Shown in pieces: positions 36,449-44,936 of a stretch of 64,000 nucleotides of DNA (position 1 is the stretch's first letter; the number at the start of each line of letters is the position of its first letter). A program made the translations under genes and the position numbers. The notes beneath the pieces are model-generated. The model ran no database searches and was not told where the DNA came from. It saw nothing but the letters and a program-made list of their open reading frames with translations. This stretch comes from Clostridia bacterium (GTDB lineage: Bacteria > Bacillota > Clostridia > Acetivibrionales > DSM-2933), in the NCBI GenBank assembly GCA_026418275.1, contig JAOABQ010000070.1:243567-307566 (forward strand). The letters are read 5' to 3'.

Positions 36449-37558
36449 TCACCGAGGTTTTACATCTCCGGTTTCATCAATTTTAACATTAAAAGACAAC
36501 GATTCAATCTTTCTTATACTCTGAATTACCTGGTTTTTGTCTTTTAGGAGGACAGGCCTAAAACTCTCTATTCTGCTTGGAATCACCTGTACCTTTTGAA
36601 TGCCTTCCTTATCAGATTCTATTTTTAAAATCATTGTATCCTTTTTATAATTGGTAAAAATAAAGTTTCCCAAGCTGTAGGCAATCACTTTACCCTTGTA
36701 ATATTCAAGACCTTGTAGTACATGGGGGTGTGAACCAAGCACAATATCCGCCCCCCGGTCGATATAAGCCTTGGCTAAGTTTTTTTGGTATTTTGCCGGT
36801 TGTTCCTTAAGTTCTTCCCCCCAGTGAATATAGACAACCACTATATCCGCCTGAGATTTTGCCGATTCGATTTCTTTCAGCAAACGCTCCGGATTGTAGG
36901 TTGTTGCAACTCCCGGGCTATTTTTCGAAGCCGCCCAGGTTGTGTTTGGTATAACACGACTGGAGGCTATAAAGGCTACCTTAAGCCCATTTTTTTCAAT
37001 ATAGAAGGGTTTGCTGGCCTCATCAGTATTCTCCCCCGCCCCTACTGAATGAATCCCTTTTTCACCAAGATATTGAATGGTATCTAAAAGAGCTTCCCTT
37101 CCAAAATCCAAAATATGATTGTTCGCAAGGGTTATAATATCAATCCCGCCAGAAGTTAAGACATTAAGACTTTCCGGTTTTGCCCTGAACGTGTACTGTT
37201 TATCCCTTGCCTTGGCACCTTTTTCACTTACAGGACACTCCAAATTTACCATTGATATATCCGACTCATCCAAAACCGGTTTGACATCCGAAAGAATAAA
37301 GTCTGCACCCTTTTGATTCACCAGTGTCGCAACATGCCCATCCAATAAGACATCACCCATAAAGGAAAGTGTTACAGTATCTTTCTGGGCTCTGTTTTCA
37401 TCTGCCGGTGCTGCTGTTGTTTCTACTCGGCTATTGTCACCGGAGTCTTTAGAATAGGAGTCTTTTCCAATAATGGGGTCTATCACAGAAACATAAAGGA
37501 CATAGCCTGTAACGAAAAATAAAGCACAAAAAAAAATGATCAATATGGCTTTTTTCAT
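36449..37558 (-). CDS. CapA-family putative metallophosphatase
   Basis: About 369 residues. An N-terminal membrane anchor (ILIIFFCALFFVTGYVLYVS) and linker are followed by the CapA/PgsA-like domain: SFMGDVLLDGHV, NLECPVSEKG, ANNHILDFG, YIHWGEELKEQP, GSHPHVLQG, GNFIF. The family name comes from poly-gamma-glutamate synthesis, but the other pgs genes are absent here. Faces the cell exterior. ATG 37558 (MKKAIL). Confidence 0.85.
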   Translation of the reverse strand: MKKAILIIFFCALFFVTGYVLYVSVIDPIIGKDSYSKDSGDNSRVETTAAPADENRAQKDTVTLSFMGDVLLDGHVATLVNQKGADFILSDVKPVLDESDISMVNLECPVSEKGAKARDKQYTFRAKPESLNVLTSGGIDIITLANNHILDFGREALLDTIQYLGEKGIHSVGAGENTDEASKPFYIEKNGLKVAFIASSRVIPNTTWAASKNSPGVATTYNPERLLKEIESAKSQADIVVVYIHWGEELKEQPAKYQKNLAKAYIDRGADIVLGSHPHVLQGLEYYKGKVIAYSLGNFIFTNYKKDTMILKIESDKEGIQKVQVIPSRIESFRPVLLKDKNQVIQSIRKIESLSFNVKIDETGDVKPR

Positions 37559-37647
37559 AAAGCACCACACAAACTAAAGTTTTGTTAAAATTTCAACCGA
37601 ATTAAATACTTTTGGACAAATACAAATATTTTATGATTACTGCCCCT

Positions 37648-38061
37648 TTAATACACTCCTTGACTTTTTAAGAACTCTTTATATTTCATGTCACTTTTTA
37701 GAATATGCGCTGAAATCCAGTCCAAAACAAAGGTATAAATGGCAGACGCCGTTTCAGCCTGCTGGCCGTCAATATCCTTTTTCCCGATTTTATCCAATTT
37801 CTTTATAAAGAATGTATGTTCAATTTCCTGCTCTTCCAATCCTTTATAATTATATTTCCTTAAAAGATTTTCTTCATACTCAAAATGATATTTTGTATAA
37901 TCACTTAATTCCTCTAAAATAGAAATAATTTCATCATAATGGTCGTATGAATCATTTAGTATTGATACTTCGTATATTTTGGAACCGATTTCGAAAAGCC
38001 TTTTATGCTGTTCATCAATAGCCTCAATATTGATACTGAATTCATTTTTCCACTTAAACAT
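37648..38061 (-). CDS. Bacteriohemerythrin
   Basis: 137 residues forming a single hemerythrin domain with the diiron ligands in IDEQHKRLF, YHFEYEENLL, EIEHTFFIKKL and WISAHILKSDMKY. It binds O2 or NO at a non-heme diiron centre and probably serves oxygen sensing or scavenging in an anaerobe. Start at ATG 38061 (MFKWKNEFSI), with GGAGG 8 nt upstream, not the longer frame to 38187. Confidence 0.92.
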   Translation of the reverse strand: MFKWKNEFSINIEAIDEQHKRLFEIGSKIYEVSILNDSYDHYDEIISILEELSDYTKYHFEYEENLLRKYNYKGLEEQEIEHTFFIKKLDKIGKKDIDGQQAETASAIYTFVLDWISAHILKSDMKYKEFLKSQGVY

Positions 38062-38183
38062 CACACCGACCTCCATCTTTATATATTGCAATATTATTTC
38101 GTCAAAGCAGTGTGAATTTCCTGCAATCCTAAAGGCTTTTCCGTTGGTGATTACTACCTTTATTAGAAAAAAGACATCCCCTG

Positions 38184-39413
38184 TCAATCTTCAATTTTCA
38201 TTAAGGGTTTTATAAGGAAGCTTAATACACCAATTAGCAAGATACATATTCCGCTAATAAAATACAAGGTCTGCACGCCGAGGAGATCTGCCAGTGGACC
38301 TATTATGATTAAGCCAACCGGCGATAATATAAACATTAAACTAGCCGCCAAAGAAAGTAATCTCCCCTGAATTTTTTGATCTGCTTTATTCTGGATAATA
38401 GCAAGAATCGGAGCATCCGCCAGTGGAAAAGCAAACCCGTAAAGCCCCCCGGAAATAACAGCTAAAAGAAACATTTCCTTCGGCAATACACCCAACACCA
38501 GCATAAAAGTTCCCGAAATCGTTACACCGATAAGGATGGTTATTATTTTTTTTGTAAAGCCTCCCCAAATTCCTATGAGTAAGCCCCCGGCCAAGCTTCC
38601 AATGCTGTAAACAGTCTGATAGAGGCTATAATGCCATACATCTCCACCAAAGTGATCTTTTATTAATAGTGGAGTTAAGGTTGTGGCAGGTGAATACAAA
38701 AATGTCAAGCATGAAGCTATACACAATAAAATAAGCATCCCCGGCCATTTTTTAAGATACCCAATCCCCTCGGTCAAGTCCCTTAAAAGCTTTCCCTTCT
38801 CCCCTAGCATTACCACAGCGTTTTGTATCTTTGGAATACTTACAAGGATAATTAAGCCCCCCGCGAATACCGCAGCCGCAAAGTTCACTCCAAGAACTGC
38901 AATTAAAGATATCCGCTCTATTAGGAAAGCCCCCAGATTGGGAGTTATAATACTGATTGCTGCACGGATTGTTTGATTGAGCCCAGCTACCCTTGTTAGG
39001 TGATGTTGGGGAACAATCTGAGGTATGGAAGCCTGCAGCGAGACCCAATGAAAGGTGCCCCCTATGGAGGTTAGCACAAAAATAATATAAACCTGCCAAA
39101 GCTGTTCTAAGCCTGTAAGAAACAAAATAACCATGAGCAAGCTGCATACCATGTTCAAAACATTGGCAAGCAGCATAATTATTTTCCGGTCATACCGGTC
39201 CGCAATTACACCTGCATAAGGACTTAAAAGGATTTGCGGAAGAAATATGGTTATCATGGAGATGGAAAGCTCTGTAGCCGAGCCAGTCTTTTGAGTAATC
39301 CACCATGTAACCCCAAATTGCACCAAATAACTGCCAAAGAGGGAAAATGACTGGCTGATCCAAAGGATAAAAAAATTCAGCTTCCAATTATAAATGTGTT
39401 TATTCATATACAT
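38184..39413 (-). CDS. MFS exporter (macrolide-efflux-like)
   Basis: About 409 residues and 12 membrane spans (FFILWISQSFSLFGSYLVQF start; motif A-like loop GVIADRYDRKIIML). It belongs to the MFS group that includes Mef-type macrolide exporters. Start chosen at ATG 39413 (MYMNKHIYNW), 9 nt after AGGGGA. The frame remains open for 59 further codons upstream, containing a signal-like stretch, but without a good start site. Probable export step of the adjacent radical SAM/methyltransferase operon. Confidence 0.88.
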   Translation of the reverse strand: MYMNKHIYNWKLNFFILWISQSFSLFGSYLVQFGVTWWITQKTGSATELSISMITIFLPQILLSPYAGVIADRYDRKIIMLLANVLNMVCSLLMVILFLTGLEQLWQVYIIFVLTSIGGTFHWVSLQASIPQIVPQHHLTRVAGLNQTIRAAISIITPNLGAFLIERISLIAVLGVNFAAAVFAGGLIILVSIPKIQNAVVMLGEKGKLLRDLTEGIGYLKKWPGMLILLCIASCLTFLYSPATTLTPLLIKDHFGGDVWHYSLYQTVYSIGSLAGGLLIGIWGGFTKKIITILIGVTISGTFMLVLGVLPKEMFLLAVISGGLYGFAFPLADAPILAIIQNKADQKIQGRLLSLAASLMFILSPVGLIIIGPLADLLGVQTLYFISGICILLIGVLSFLIKPLMKIED

Positions 39414-39675
39414 TAATTTGATTCCCCTAAAACATCGAAATATACTTTTCTTAATGCATCCATTTTTATAATTTGTAACCTCGCCCGCTGCATTCACAGT
39501 TTCGCCGGAAAAAACACTCAAAATACTTGATAATAAAAAACAAAAAGGTGTTAAAAAGTTATGTGTTTTTTCACTTTTAGCCCTCTTCATTTTTTATTCT
39601 ATTCCTATCATATATATTTTACAAAAACAGTAAAAGAGTTTAAATTGTCATTTATTGCACAAAATTGGCCTGTTT

Positions 39676-40413
39676 TTATTGAATATATATGAAGTGGCTT
39701 TTACTCGGTATGGTGAACCTTTGCACATTTTCCAAAACATTCACAAGCTGGCTTGCTGTCTTTTTCACCTCATAAAAAGTATTGCCTGTTGTAATAATTG
39801 TTACCGGCATATTCAGATCTTTTGATCTTTCAATATGATCATATCTTGAATACTTTTTCATCAGCCGGATATATTTTAAAGACTGAGCAACATCAGCCTT
39901 TTTAAGCATTCTCATTAGCCTTTTATCCCTGCCTGTATTTTTTAGAGCCCTGTGAAGAGCAAGCATCTTCATTCCTATTTTCCTTTTGATCATAAACTTG
40001 AGCACCCAGGAATTCAAATATTTTACTAAAAGTAAATTTAACCATAGCGGAAAGTAAATCATGGTTTCGATCAGTATCAGTTTCCTTACTTTTTCCTTAT
40101 GTCGGATGGCAAAGTCAAGGGCAATAATCCCACCCATGCATTGTCCGAGCAAAGTAAAATCATTTAATCCGACATATTCCGCAAATTGCTCAAGAATCTC
40201 ATTTAAAACCTCAAAAGTATAATCGTCAAGACCTTCAGATTCTCCAAACCCTGGAAGGTCAACAGCATATATTTTATAACCTTGCAAAAGACTTTTATAT
40301 GCCCTGGTTTTAAATACACTACACTCTTCATTCCAACCGTGAAGACAAATGACCGGTTGGCCCTCTCCAAAAACCTCAAAATGAATGTTGTAACCGTTTA
40401 AATCCGCCTTCAT
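39676..40413 (-). CDS. Alpha/beta hydrolase with Cys nucleophile
   Basis: 245 residues. Oxyanion motif LHGWNEE, then VDLPGFGESEG, and the nucleophile elbow reads GQCMGG with Cys92 where most family members have Ser; the C-terminal His is in SKSHF. Cys at this site occurs in dienelactone-hydrolase-like enzymes. The start overlaps the radical SAM stop by 1 nt. A thioesterase-, esterase- or acyltransferase-like step in the pathway is possible. Confidence 0.85.
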   Translation of the reverse strand: MKADLNGYNIHFEVFGEGQPVICLHGWNEECSVFKTRAYKSLLQGYKIYAVDLPGFGESEGLDDYTFEVLNEILEQFAEYVGLNDFTLLGQCMGGIIALDFAIRHKEKVRKLILIETMIYFPLWLNLLLVKYLNSWVLKFMIKRKIGMKMLALHRALKNTGRDKRLMRMLKKADVAQSLKYIRLMKKYSRYDHIERSKDLNMPVTIITTGNTFYEVKKTASQLVNVLENVQRFTIPSKSHFIYIQ

Positions 40414-41687
40414 TATTTTTCTCCCCTTAGGATTCTGTAAAAACCTGGTACACTTTGAGATTCACATTTACAACATGCTAGAGGCAAAGTCTTTGCACAA
40501 ACGGGATAGCTTTTAACACTTTTTTCTAAAATTCCACTTAAATGATGCTTGCTAATACAATATTCCCTCGGTCCTCCCACCGCTTCGTGCATTCCCTCCC
40601 ATAATTTATCCACTGGGGTCTCAAAAACATTACCGAAACTGATCGGTACGAAATCACAGGGATATAGATTTCCCTGGTGATCTATATAGGAATGTTGGAC
40701 ACCTGCGCCGCATCCAAACTGATCGTCGGATTCGAAATACGAAAACACCGATGCTTTGGGCATGCTCCTATTTCTATTGCACGCCTTATGAAATTCAATT
40801 AACTTTTTACTCTCACTTTCATTCAGTAATACATCTTCCCTTGAGCCAAGTTTGCCGCAAGGAAGCGGTTCGATAATCCTCATCTCATCCACATCCATAT
40901 TTTTCATAAAACAGGCCAAATCATGCAGATTTTCACCCTGTAAAAGCTCTTTCGAACATACTGTTTGAGACATGGTATACAGGCCTGCTTTTTTTGCATT
41001 TCTAATTGCCTCCATGGCTATCTTGTAGGCTCCGTTAAAACCTCTCATTCTATCATGCTCATCCTCATTTACCGAATCAATACTAATTGCAATACCCAGT
41101 AATCCGGCTTCTTTTAGTTTTCTTGCCCGTTCGTATGTAAGACCGTAACCGGTAGAAAAAACAAAAGATACACTTCTCTTGTCCATACTCTTTAAAATCT
41201 CTTCCAAATCATCTCTAAGTAAAGGCTCACCTCCTGTAAATCCAATAATGCCGACTCCCATATCCTGCAGCTTTTGAATTAGCTCAATCATTTTGGAAGT
41301 TCCGATATCACTGCCCGGATTCCTTTTTGCAGCACTACAATGCCAACAGCTATACATGCACCTGGAAGTTGCCGATATATAAATTGAGATTGGAAATTTT
41401 CTTTTGCCCGAAATATGATGGTCAAAAAACTCACTTCCTCTTCCTGAAACTCCCATTAAGATACTTTCAAACGCGAGGGAATTCAAAGGTGGAATAAAGG
41501 AGTTTACAATAAACATACCATCATGAACTTTAATCCTGTCGTTTTTAACAACATGAAGCCCGCTTTTTATAAGATTTCTAAGTTTATATTTGGGATTTGC
41601 TGAAAATAATTTATGAATTTTATAAGCCAGTTTGATGCAACTTTTATTTAAGCCCATTTTTAAAAATACAGGAATGTTTACTCGCAT
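40413..41687 (-). CDS. Radical SAM/SPASM-type protein
   Basis: About 424 residues. N-terminal extension of about 100 residues, cluster motif CMYSCWHC (Cys110, 114, 117), TGGEP at 151-155. The Cys-rich C-terminal region (FGCGAG, NLYPCDFVPISFGNVFETP, PREYC, YPVC, ACCKC) has the look of SPASM auxiliary-cluster domains. SPASM proteins often modify ribosomal peptides or do related radical chemistry; no precursor peptide is evident here. ATG 41687 with GGGGGAG about 10 nt upstream; overlaps the methyltransferase gene by 10 nt. Confidence 0.88.
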   Translation of the reverse strand: MRVNIPVFLKMGLNKSCIKLAYKIHKLFSANPKYKLRNLIKSGLHVVKNDRIKVHDGMFIVNSFIPPLNSLAFESILMGVSGRGSEFFDHHISGKRKFPISIYISATSRCMYSCWHCSAAKRNPGSDIGTSKMIELIQKLQDMGVGIIGFTGGEPLLRDDLEEILKSMDKRSVSFVFSTGYGLTYERARKLKEAGLLGIAISIDSVNEDEHDRMRGFNGAYKIAMEAIRNAKKAGLYTMSQTVCSKELLQGENLHDLACFMKNMDVDEMRIIEPLPCGKLGSREDVLLNESESKKLIEFHKACNRNRSMPKASVFSYFESDDQFGCGAGVQHSYIDHQGNLYPCDFVPISFGNVFETPVDKLWEGMHEAVGGPREYCISKHHLSGILEKSVKSYPVCAKTLPLACCKCESQSVPGFYRILRGEK

Positions 41688-42529
41688 TTTTTCGCTCTCC
41701 CCCATACAAAATCATGTGTAACCGTCATTATACCGAATTGTCTAAAAAGGTTTGAAACCTGTTCCTTAATATTTCTATCGTGCAAATCAACCATAATATC
41801 AAAGCCCGCAAGTGCACCTGTTGAAGTAACCCATTGGGTCATATCCTCAGTTGAATCAAATCTGAATTTTTCCGCACCCCCAAAAGTATATATTTCTTCA
41901 AAACCAGCTTTTATAAACCATTTTTTCAAGTGCTTTTCGTTTTTAGGATTGGGAAGCTCAAGCATTAATTTTTTAATCCCTTTTGAATTCCTTATTAACA
42001 AGTGCTTATAAATCCTGCGAATTTCAGGCAGAGTATGTCTGGAATTAAGAATCACCGCTATTTGTCCGCCCGGTTTTAATGCCCTATTGCATTCTTTCAA
42101 AACTTCCAAGGGAGGTTGGTATTTTAATGCCCAGCTGCAAATAATCATATGGTACTCTTCATCCTTACAGTTTTTCAGGAAACTCAGCATTGAATCCTGA
42201 TAAAGGTTTACTTTTCCCCTAAGCCTTAAAGCCGCCTCTTTCAGCATGCCCTCCGAAATGTCTACTCCGTCTATGGTGTAATTAGGTCGAAGACCCAGCA
42301 AATATTCAGAGTTGAAGCCCGTACCGCAAGCCAGATCCAATACCTTTGCCTGTTCCGGCAGCGAGATTTGGGAAAGCATGACAATATTGTATTTGTGCAT
42401 AATGTTTAGAAACCGATCATTGTAACTACTGCTTACCAAGTCATATGAATTTCCGATGTCCGTTGGTGTAACAACATTTCCAAGCAGATAATTTTTTAGA
42501 ACTTTATACCAAAGTTGAACTCTCCCCAT
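41678..42529 (-). CDS. Class I SAM methyltransferase
   Basis: 283 residues. SAM-binding motif I VLDLACGTGFNSEYLL, acidic motif DGVDISEGML, motif III CNRALKPGGQIAVIL. The C-terminal part (WVTSTGALAGFD) recalls BioC/UbiE-type small-molecule methyltransferases. It overlaps genes on both sides, by 26 nt upstream and 10 nt downstream, so it is co-translated in the operon. Substrate unknown. Confidence 0.88.
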   Translation of the reverse strand: MGRVQLWYKVLKNYLLGNVVTPTDIGNSYDLVSSSYNDRFLNIMHKYNIVMLSQISLPEQAKVLDLACGTGFNSEYLLGLRPNYTIDGVDISEGMLKEAALRLRGKVNLYQDSMLSFLKNCKDEEYHMIICSWALKYQPPLEVLKECNRALKPGGQIAVILNSRHTLPEIRRIYKHLLIRNSKGIKKLMLELPNPKNEKHLKKWFIKAGFEEIYTFGGAEKFRFDSTEDMTQWVTSTGALAGFDIMVDLHDRNIKEQVSNLFRQFGIMTVTHDFVWGRAKKCE

Positions 42530-43100
42530 ATTTCACCCCCACATAAACATACTCAAAAGCATTGAGTAAAAAAACATGTCCTTGACTTAGGTTTTGGTAC
42601 AACATTTTATCTAACGCTTCTGGATCTACCAGTTTGGTTTTTTCCCCCAATATCCTTTCAAAGAAATAAATAAGCTTTGATTTTATACTCTTTGGGTTAA
42701 ATTCCATGATAATGATTTTCCCATTGGGCTTAAGTACCCTCATCGCCTCACGAAGTGCCTTTTCCTGATTTACTATATGGTGCAGGCAATCTTTCATACA
42801 TACCCTATCAAACAGATTATCAGCAACGGGTATGTTTTCGGCATTTGCATTTATAATTTTAATCCTTTGGTCCTTTTTTTTTGCAATCGCAGTCATCGCA
42901 GCGCTTGAATCAATAATGGTCGCCTCCGCTTCCAAACCGGCCAGCAATAGGGACAAAGAACCCGTGCCTCCTCCAATATCCGCAATCTTCATCCCCTTGA
43001 CGTTTCCAAAGTATTGAAGTATCCTCTTCTCATTTGCAAGACCTGTATGATGCATAAAGCCGTCATAAAGGAAAGCAAATTTATTAAACAAAAAACTCAT
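42504..43100 (-). CDS. UbiE-like SAM methyltransferase
   Basis: 198 residues, first gene of the operon. Motif I IADIGGGTGSLSLLLAG, then ATIIDSSAAM, NIPVADNLFDRVCMKDCLHH and VLKPNGKIIIMEF. The protein is short with a C-terminal helical cap (ILGEKTKLVDPEALDKML). AAGGAG lies 12 nt before the ATG, a little far. Distinct from the next methyltransferase, so the pathway probably has two methylation steps. Confidence 0.87.
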   Translation of the reverse strand: MSFLFNKFAFLYDGFMHHTGLANEKRILQYFGNVKGMKIADIGGGTGSLSLLLAGLEAEATIIDSSAAMTAIAKKKDQRIKIINANAENIPVADNLFDRVCMKDCLHHIVNQEKALREAMRVLKPNGKIIIMEFNPKSIKSKLIYFFERILGEKTKLVDPEALDKMLYQNLSQGHVFLLNAFEYVYVGVKYGESSTLV

Positions 43101-43159
43101 TTGTCTGACTCGCTCCTTCGATAATAAAGCATCCGTTTGGCCTAATATCTTTATCTATA

Positions 43160-43188
43160 TAAATAGATAATCAGCCGTAAAAGTACAA
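43160..43188 (-). promoter_or_regulatory. Candidate promoter of the methyltransferase/radical SAM operon
   Basis: TTGTAC (43183-43188), a 17-nt spacer and TATTTA (43160-43165) on the minus strand, 60 nt before the first gene. Moderate match to consensus. Confidence 0.5.
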
Positions 43189-43260
43189 TTTTAATTTTCG
43201 ACCTCTCGCTAAGCAAAACATGTAATTCATCTTTAATTTTACTAAGTTTGCACTTGGGTT

Positions 43261-43704
43261 TTATAGTTCGCTAAATCTTTTTTTGATATACTCATAATTA
43301 AAAGAAGAACAAATTCTCCGGTCTTCTTTGTCCAAGATCCTATAGTGGTTGGTAATGATATTCTGCTGTACTTTAATATTCTCTTTGCTTTCTAAATCCC
43401 GCCACCAAACCTTGCCTCCCATCGTCTTACCATAATCTCCTTCATACCCGTTAAAGGCAAGCATAAGAATTAGTTCTTGGGACTGGCCGCCAAAAATCAT
43501 CTGCAGAATTTCGCTATCTTTAAAAATAGTACAAACCGTCACTGCCCCAGTCCACCCAAGACTTGCTCTTCCCTTTTCTATTTGAACCAGCGTTTTTTTA
43601 GATATACCAATAATTTCTGCCATTTTATCCTGTGAATAATCTTTTTCATTTCGGATGAGCTTTAGCTTTTCATCCACTTTTTTCACAAATTCTTCTCTCG
43701 TCAT
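43261..43704 (-). CDS. XRE-family HTH regulator
   Basis: 147 residues. N-terminal helix-turn-helix (about 13-62: RNEKDYSQDKMAEIIGISKK, TLVQIEKGRASLGW) followed by a C-terminal region of about 80 residues of unknown fold. It lies 160 nt upstream of the methyltransferase/radical SAM operon and may regulate it. Its own promoter boxes coincide with TGTAA/TTACA inverted repeats, predicting autorepression. Confidence 0.85.
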   Translation of the reverse strand: MTREEFVKKVDEKLKLIRNEKDYSQDKMAEIIGISKKTLVQIEKGRASLGWTGAVTVCTIFKDSEILQMIFGGQSQELILMLAFNGYEGDYGKTMGGKVWWRDLESKENIKVQQNIITNHYRILDKEDRRICSSFNYEYIKKRFSEL

Positions 43705-43723
43705 ATTCCCACTTACCCTTTCA

Positions 43724-43757
43724 GTGTAATTTTACACCTTTTAGCTATATTTGTAAA
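43724..43757 (-). promoter_or_regulatory. XRE promoter with embedded operator
   Basis: Minus-strand promoter TTTACA (43752-43757), 17 nt, TAAAAT (43729-43734). The -10 lies inside the inverted repeat GTGTAA-TT-TTACAC (43724-43737). The -35 is one arm of a second repeat, TGTAAA...TTTACA (43752-43775). Confidence 0.65.
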
Positions 43758-43931
43758 TATAAAATTAGTTTTACATTAAAAAACAAAGTGCCCTTGCAAA
43801 AAACAATACCACTATGCTTATTATATAATCGTCTGCACTTTTTGAAATTTTTGTTTATTCATCAATATATTAGGGGAAGTATTAGTGCTTGTATAAAATA
43901 CTTAATTATACAAAAAAAGGAGAGATACATT

Positions 43932-44561
43932 ATGAGAAAAAATAAAATATATATTTCACTATTTATGGTTTTATTTCTTTTAACAGCTAATATCGCTTCA
44001 AGCTTTGCCGAAGATCCACCGGATACATTCTATTTGTACTCTTATCCCGGTGATGCAAAAGCATACCTTGAATGGACTTCCTTCGGAACTGGAGCAACTT
44101 ACGAGATAAGGCAATATTCACCCTCAGGCCCTGGGTATCAGCTCATTGCCAGTGAGCTCACACAAACATTTTATACCGTGACAGGGCTCACAAATGACGG
44201 TTATCCAAAAATATTTGTTGTCATTGCCCGGAATGGAAACCGTTCAATTGATGCCACAACACAGGTTACACCGAGTGCAAATGCACCCGGTACAGTACAA
44301 GCCGATTCATCCAACTGGAACGGTTCCAGAAATTACTCCGTCACCTGGAATCTTTGGTGGGGAAATAATGCTACCTCATGGCAGCTCTTTGAAAACGGCA
44401 GAAGTGTCGCCAGTGGGAACCTGACGGCGAATACTCCGAATCCGCAAAGCGGCAGAGTTGATTTTACCAATCATGCGCCTGGCACTTATACTTATAAAGT
44501 ACGGCTTACAAATGCCTTCGGCATATCCGAAAGCAACATTTTCACCGTAACAGTGAACTAA
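43932..44561 (+). CDS. Secreted FN3/Ig-like domain protein
   Basis: 209 residues. A signal peptide (MRKNKIYISLFMVLFLLTAN...SSFA) is cut near residue 27. An FN3-like domain follows (about 28-115: AKAYLEWTSFGTGATYEIRQ). The second domain (about 125-209: NYSVTWNLWWGNNATSWQLF and ENGRSV) resembles the N-terminal Ig-like domain of chitinase A-type proteins. It has no catalytic domain, so it may bind polysaccharide or the cell surface. ATG 43932 follows AAAGGAGAG. Confidence 0.75.
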   Translation: MRKNKIYISLFMVLFLLTANIASSFAEDPPDTFYLYSYPGDAKAYLEWTSFGTGATYEIRQYSPSGPGYQLIASELTQTFYTVTGLTNDGYPKIFVVIARNGNRSIDATTQVTPSANAPGTVQADSSNWNGSRNYSVTWNLWWGNNATSWQLFENGRSVASGNLTANTPNPQSGRVDFTNHAPGTYTYKVRLTNAFGISESNIFTVTVN

Positions 44562-44570
44562 TCCCTTAGA

Positions 44571-44612
44571 AAAGCGGGTTAATTCCAAGCAACTATGGAA
44601 TTAACCCGCTTT
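44571..44612 (+). terminator. Terminator of the secreted FN3/Ig gene
   Basis: AAAGCGGGTTAATTCC and GGAATTAACCCGCTTT form a perfect 16-bp stem with a 10-nt loop and a T tail. Confidence 0.92.
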
Positions 44613-44775
44613 TCATCGCATATACCTGTCTATCTTCATGTTTTTCAAATGGTTTTGAACTTATCCCTAAATAAGCACATCATGTGTGTCGATGTAAAAA
44701 TATTCTTATATTTTTCCAAAAAACGAGCAGAAATTCTAATCCATATATAAAATCTGCAAGTATCAATTACATATA

Positions 44776-44804
44776 TTGACATATTGTATAAACTATAGTA
44801 TTAT
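44776..44804 (+). promoter_or_regulatory. Promoter of the orphan binding-protein gene
   Basis: TTGACA (44776-44781), a 17-nt spacer and TATTAT (44799-44804). It predicts a 5' leader of about 125 nt. I see no known riboswitch in that leader. Apart from this promoter I see nothing else in 44613-44936. Confidence 0.85.
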
Positions 44805-44936
44805 GATCTTGTACTGTTTTTACATATATTGGATATCTTTTGATTCTCATTTTAAAACATTGTTATCCAGCGTTTCTACGGGCAACACTATCTATAAGCC
44901 TGATTTTAAATTTAATTAAGAAAGGCGGTCGATGAA

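Noticed and set aside
43100..43260. Precursor peptide for the radical SAM operon (19-codon ORF MNYMFCLARG...)
   Set aside because: No ribosome-binding site, very short, and it overlaps the predicted promoter.
44613..44936. Cobalamin or other riboswitch before the orphan binding protein
   Set aside because: No B12-box or other known riboswitch core was found in the leader; only a sigma-A promoter is supported.
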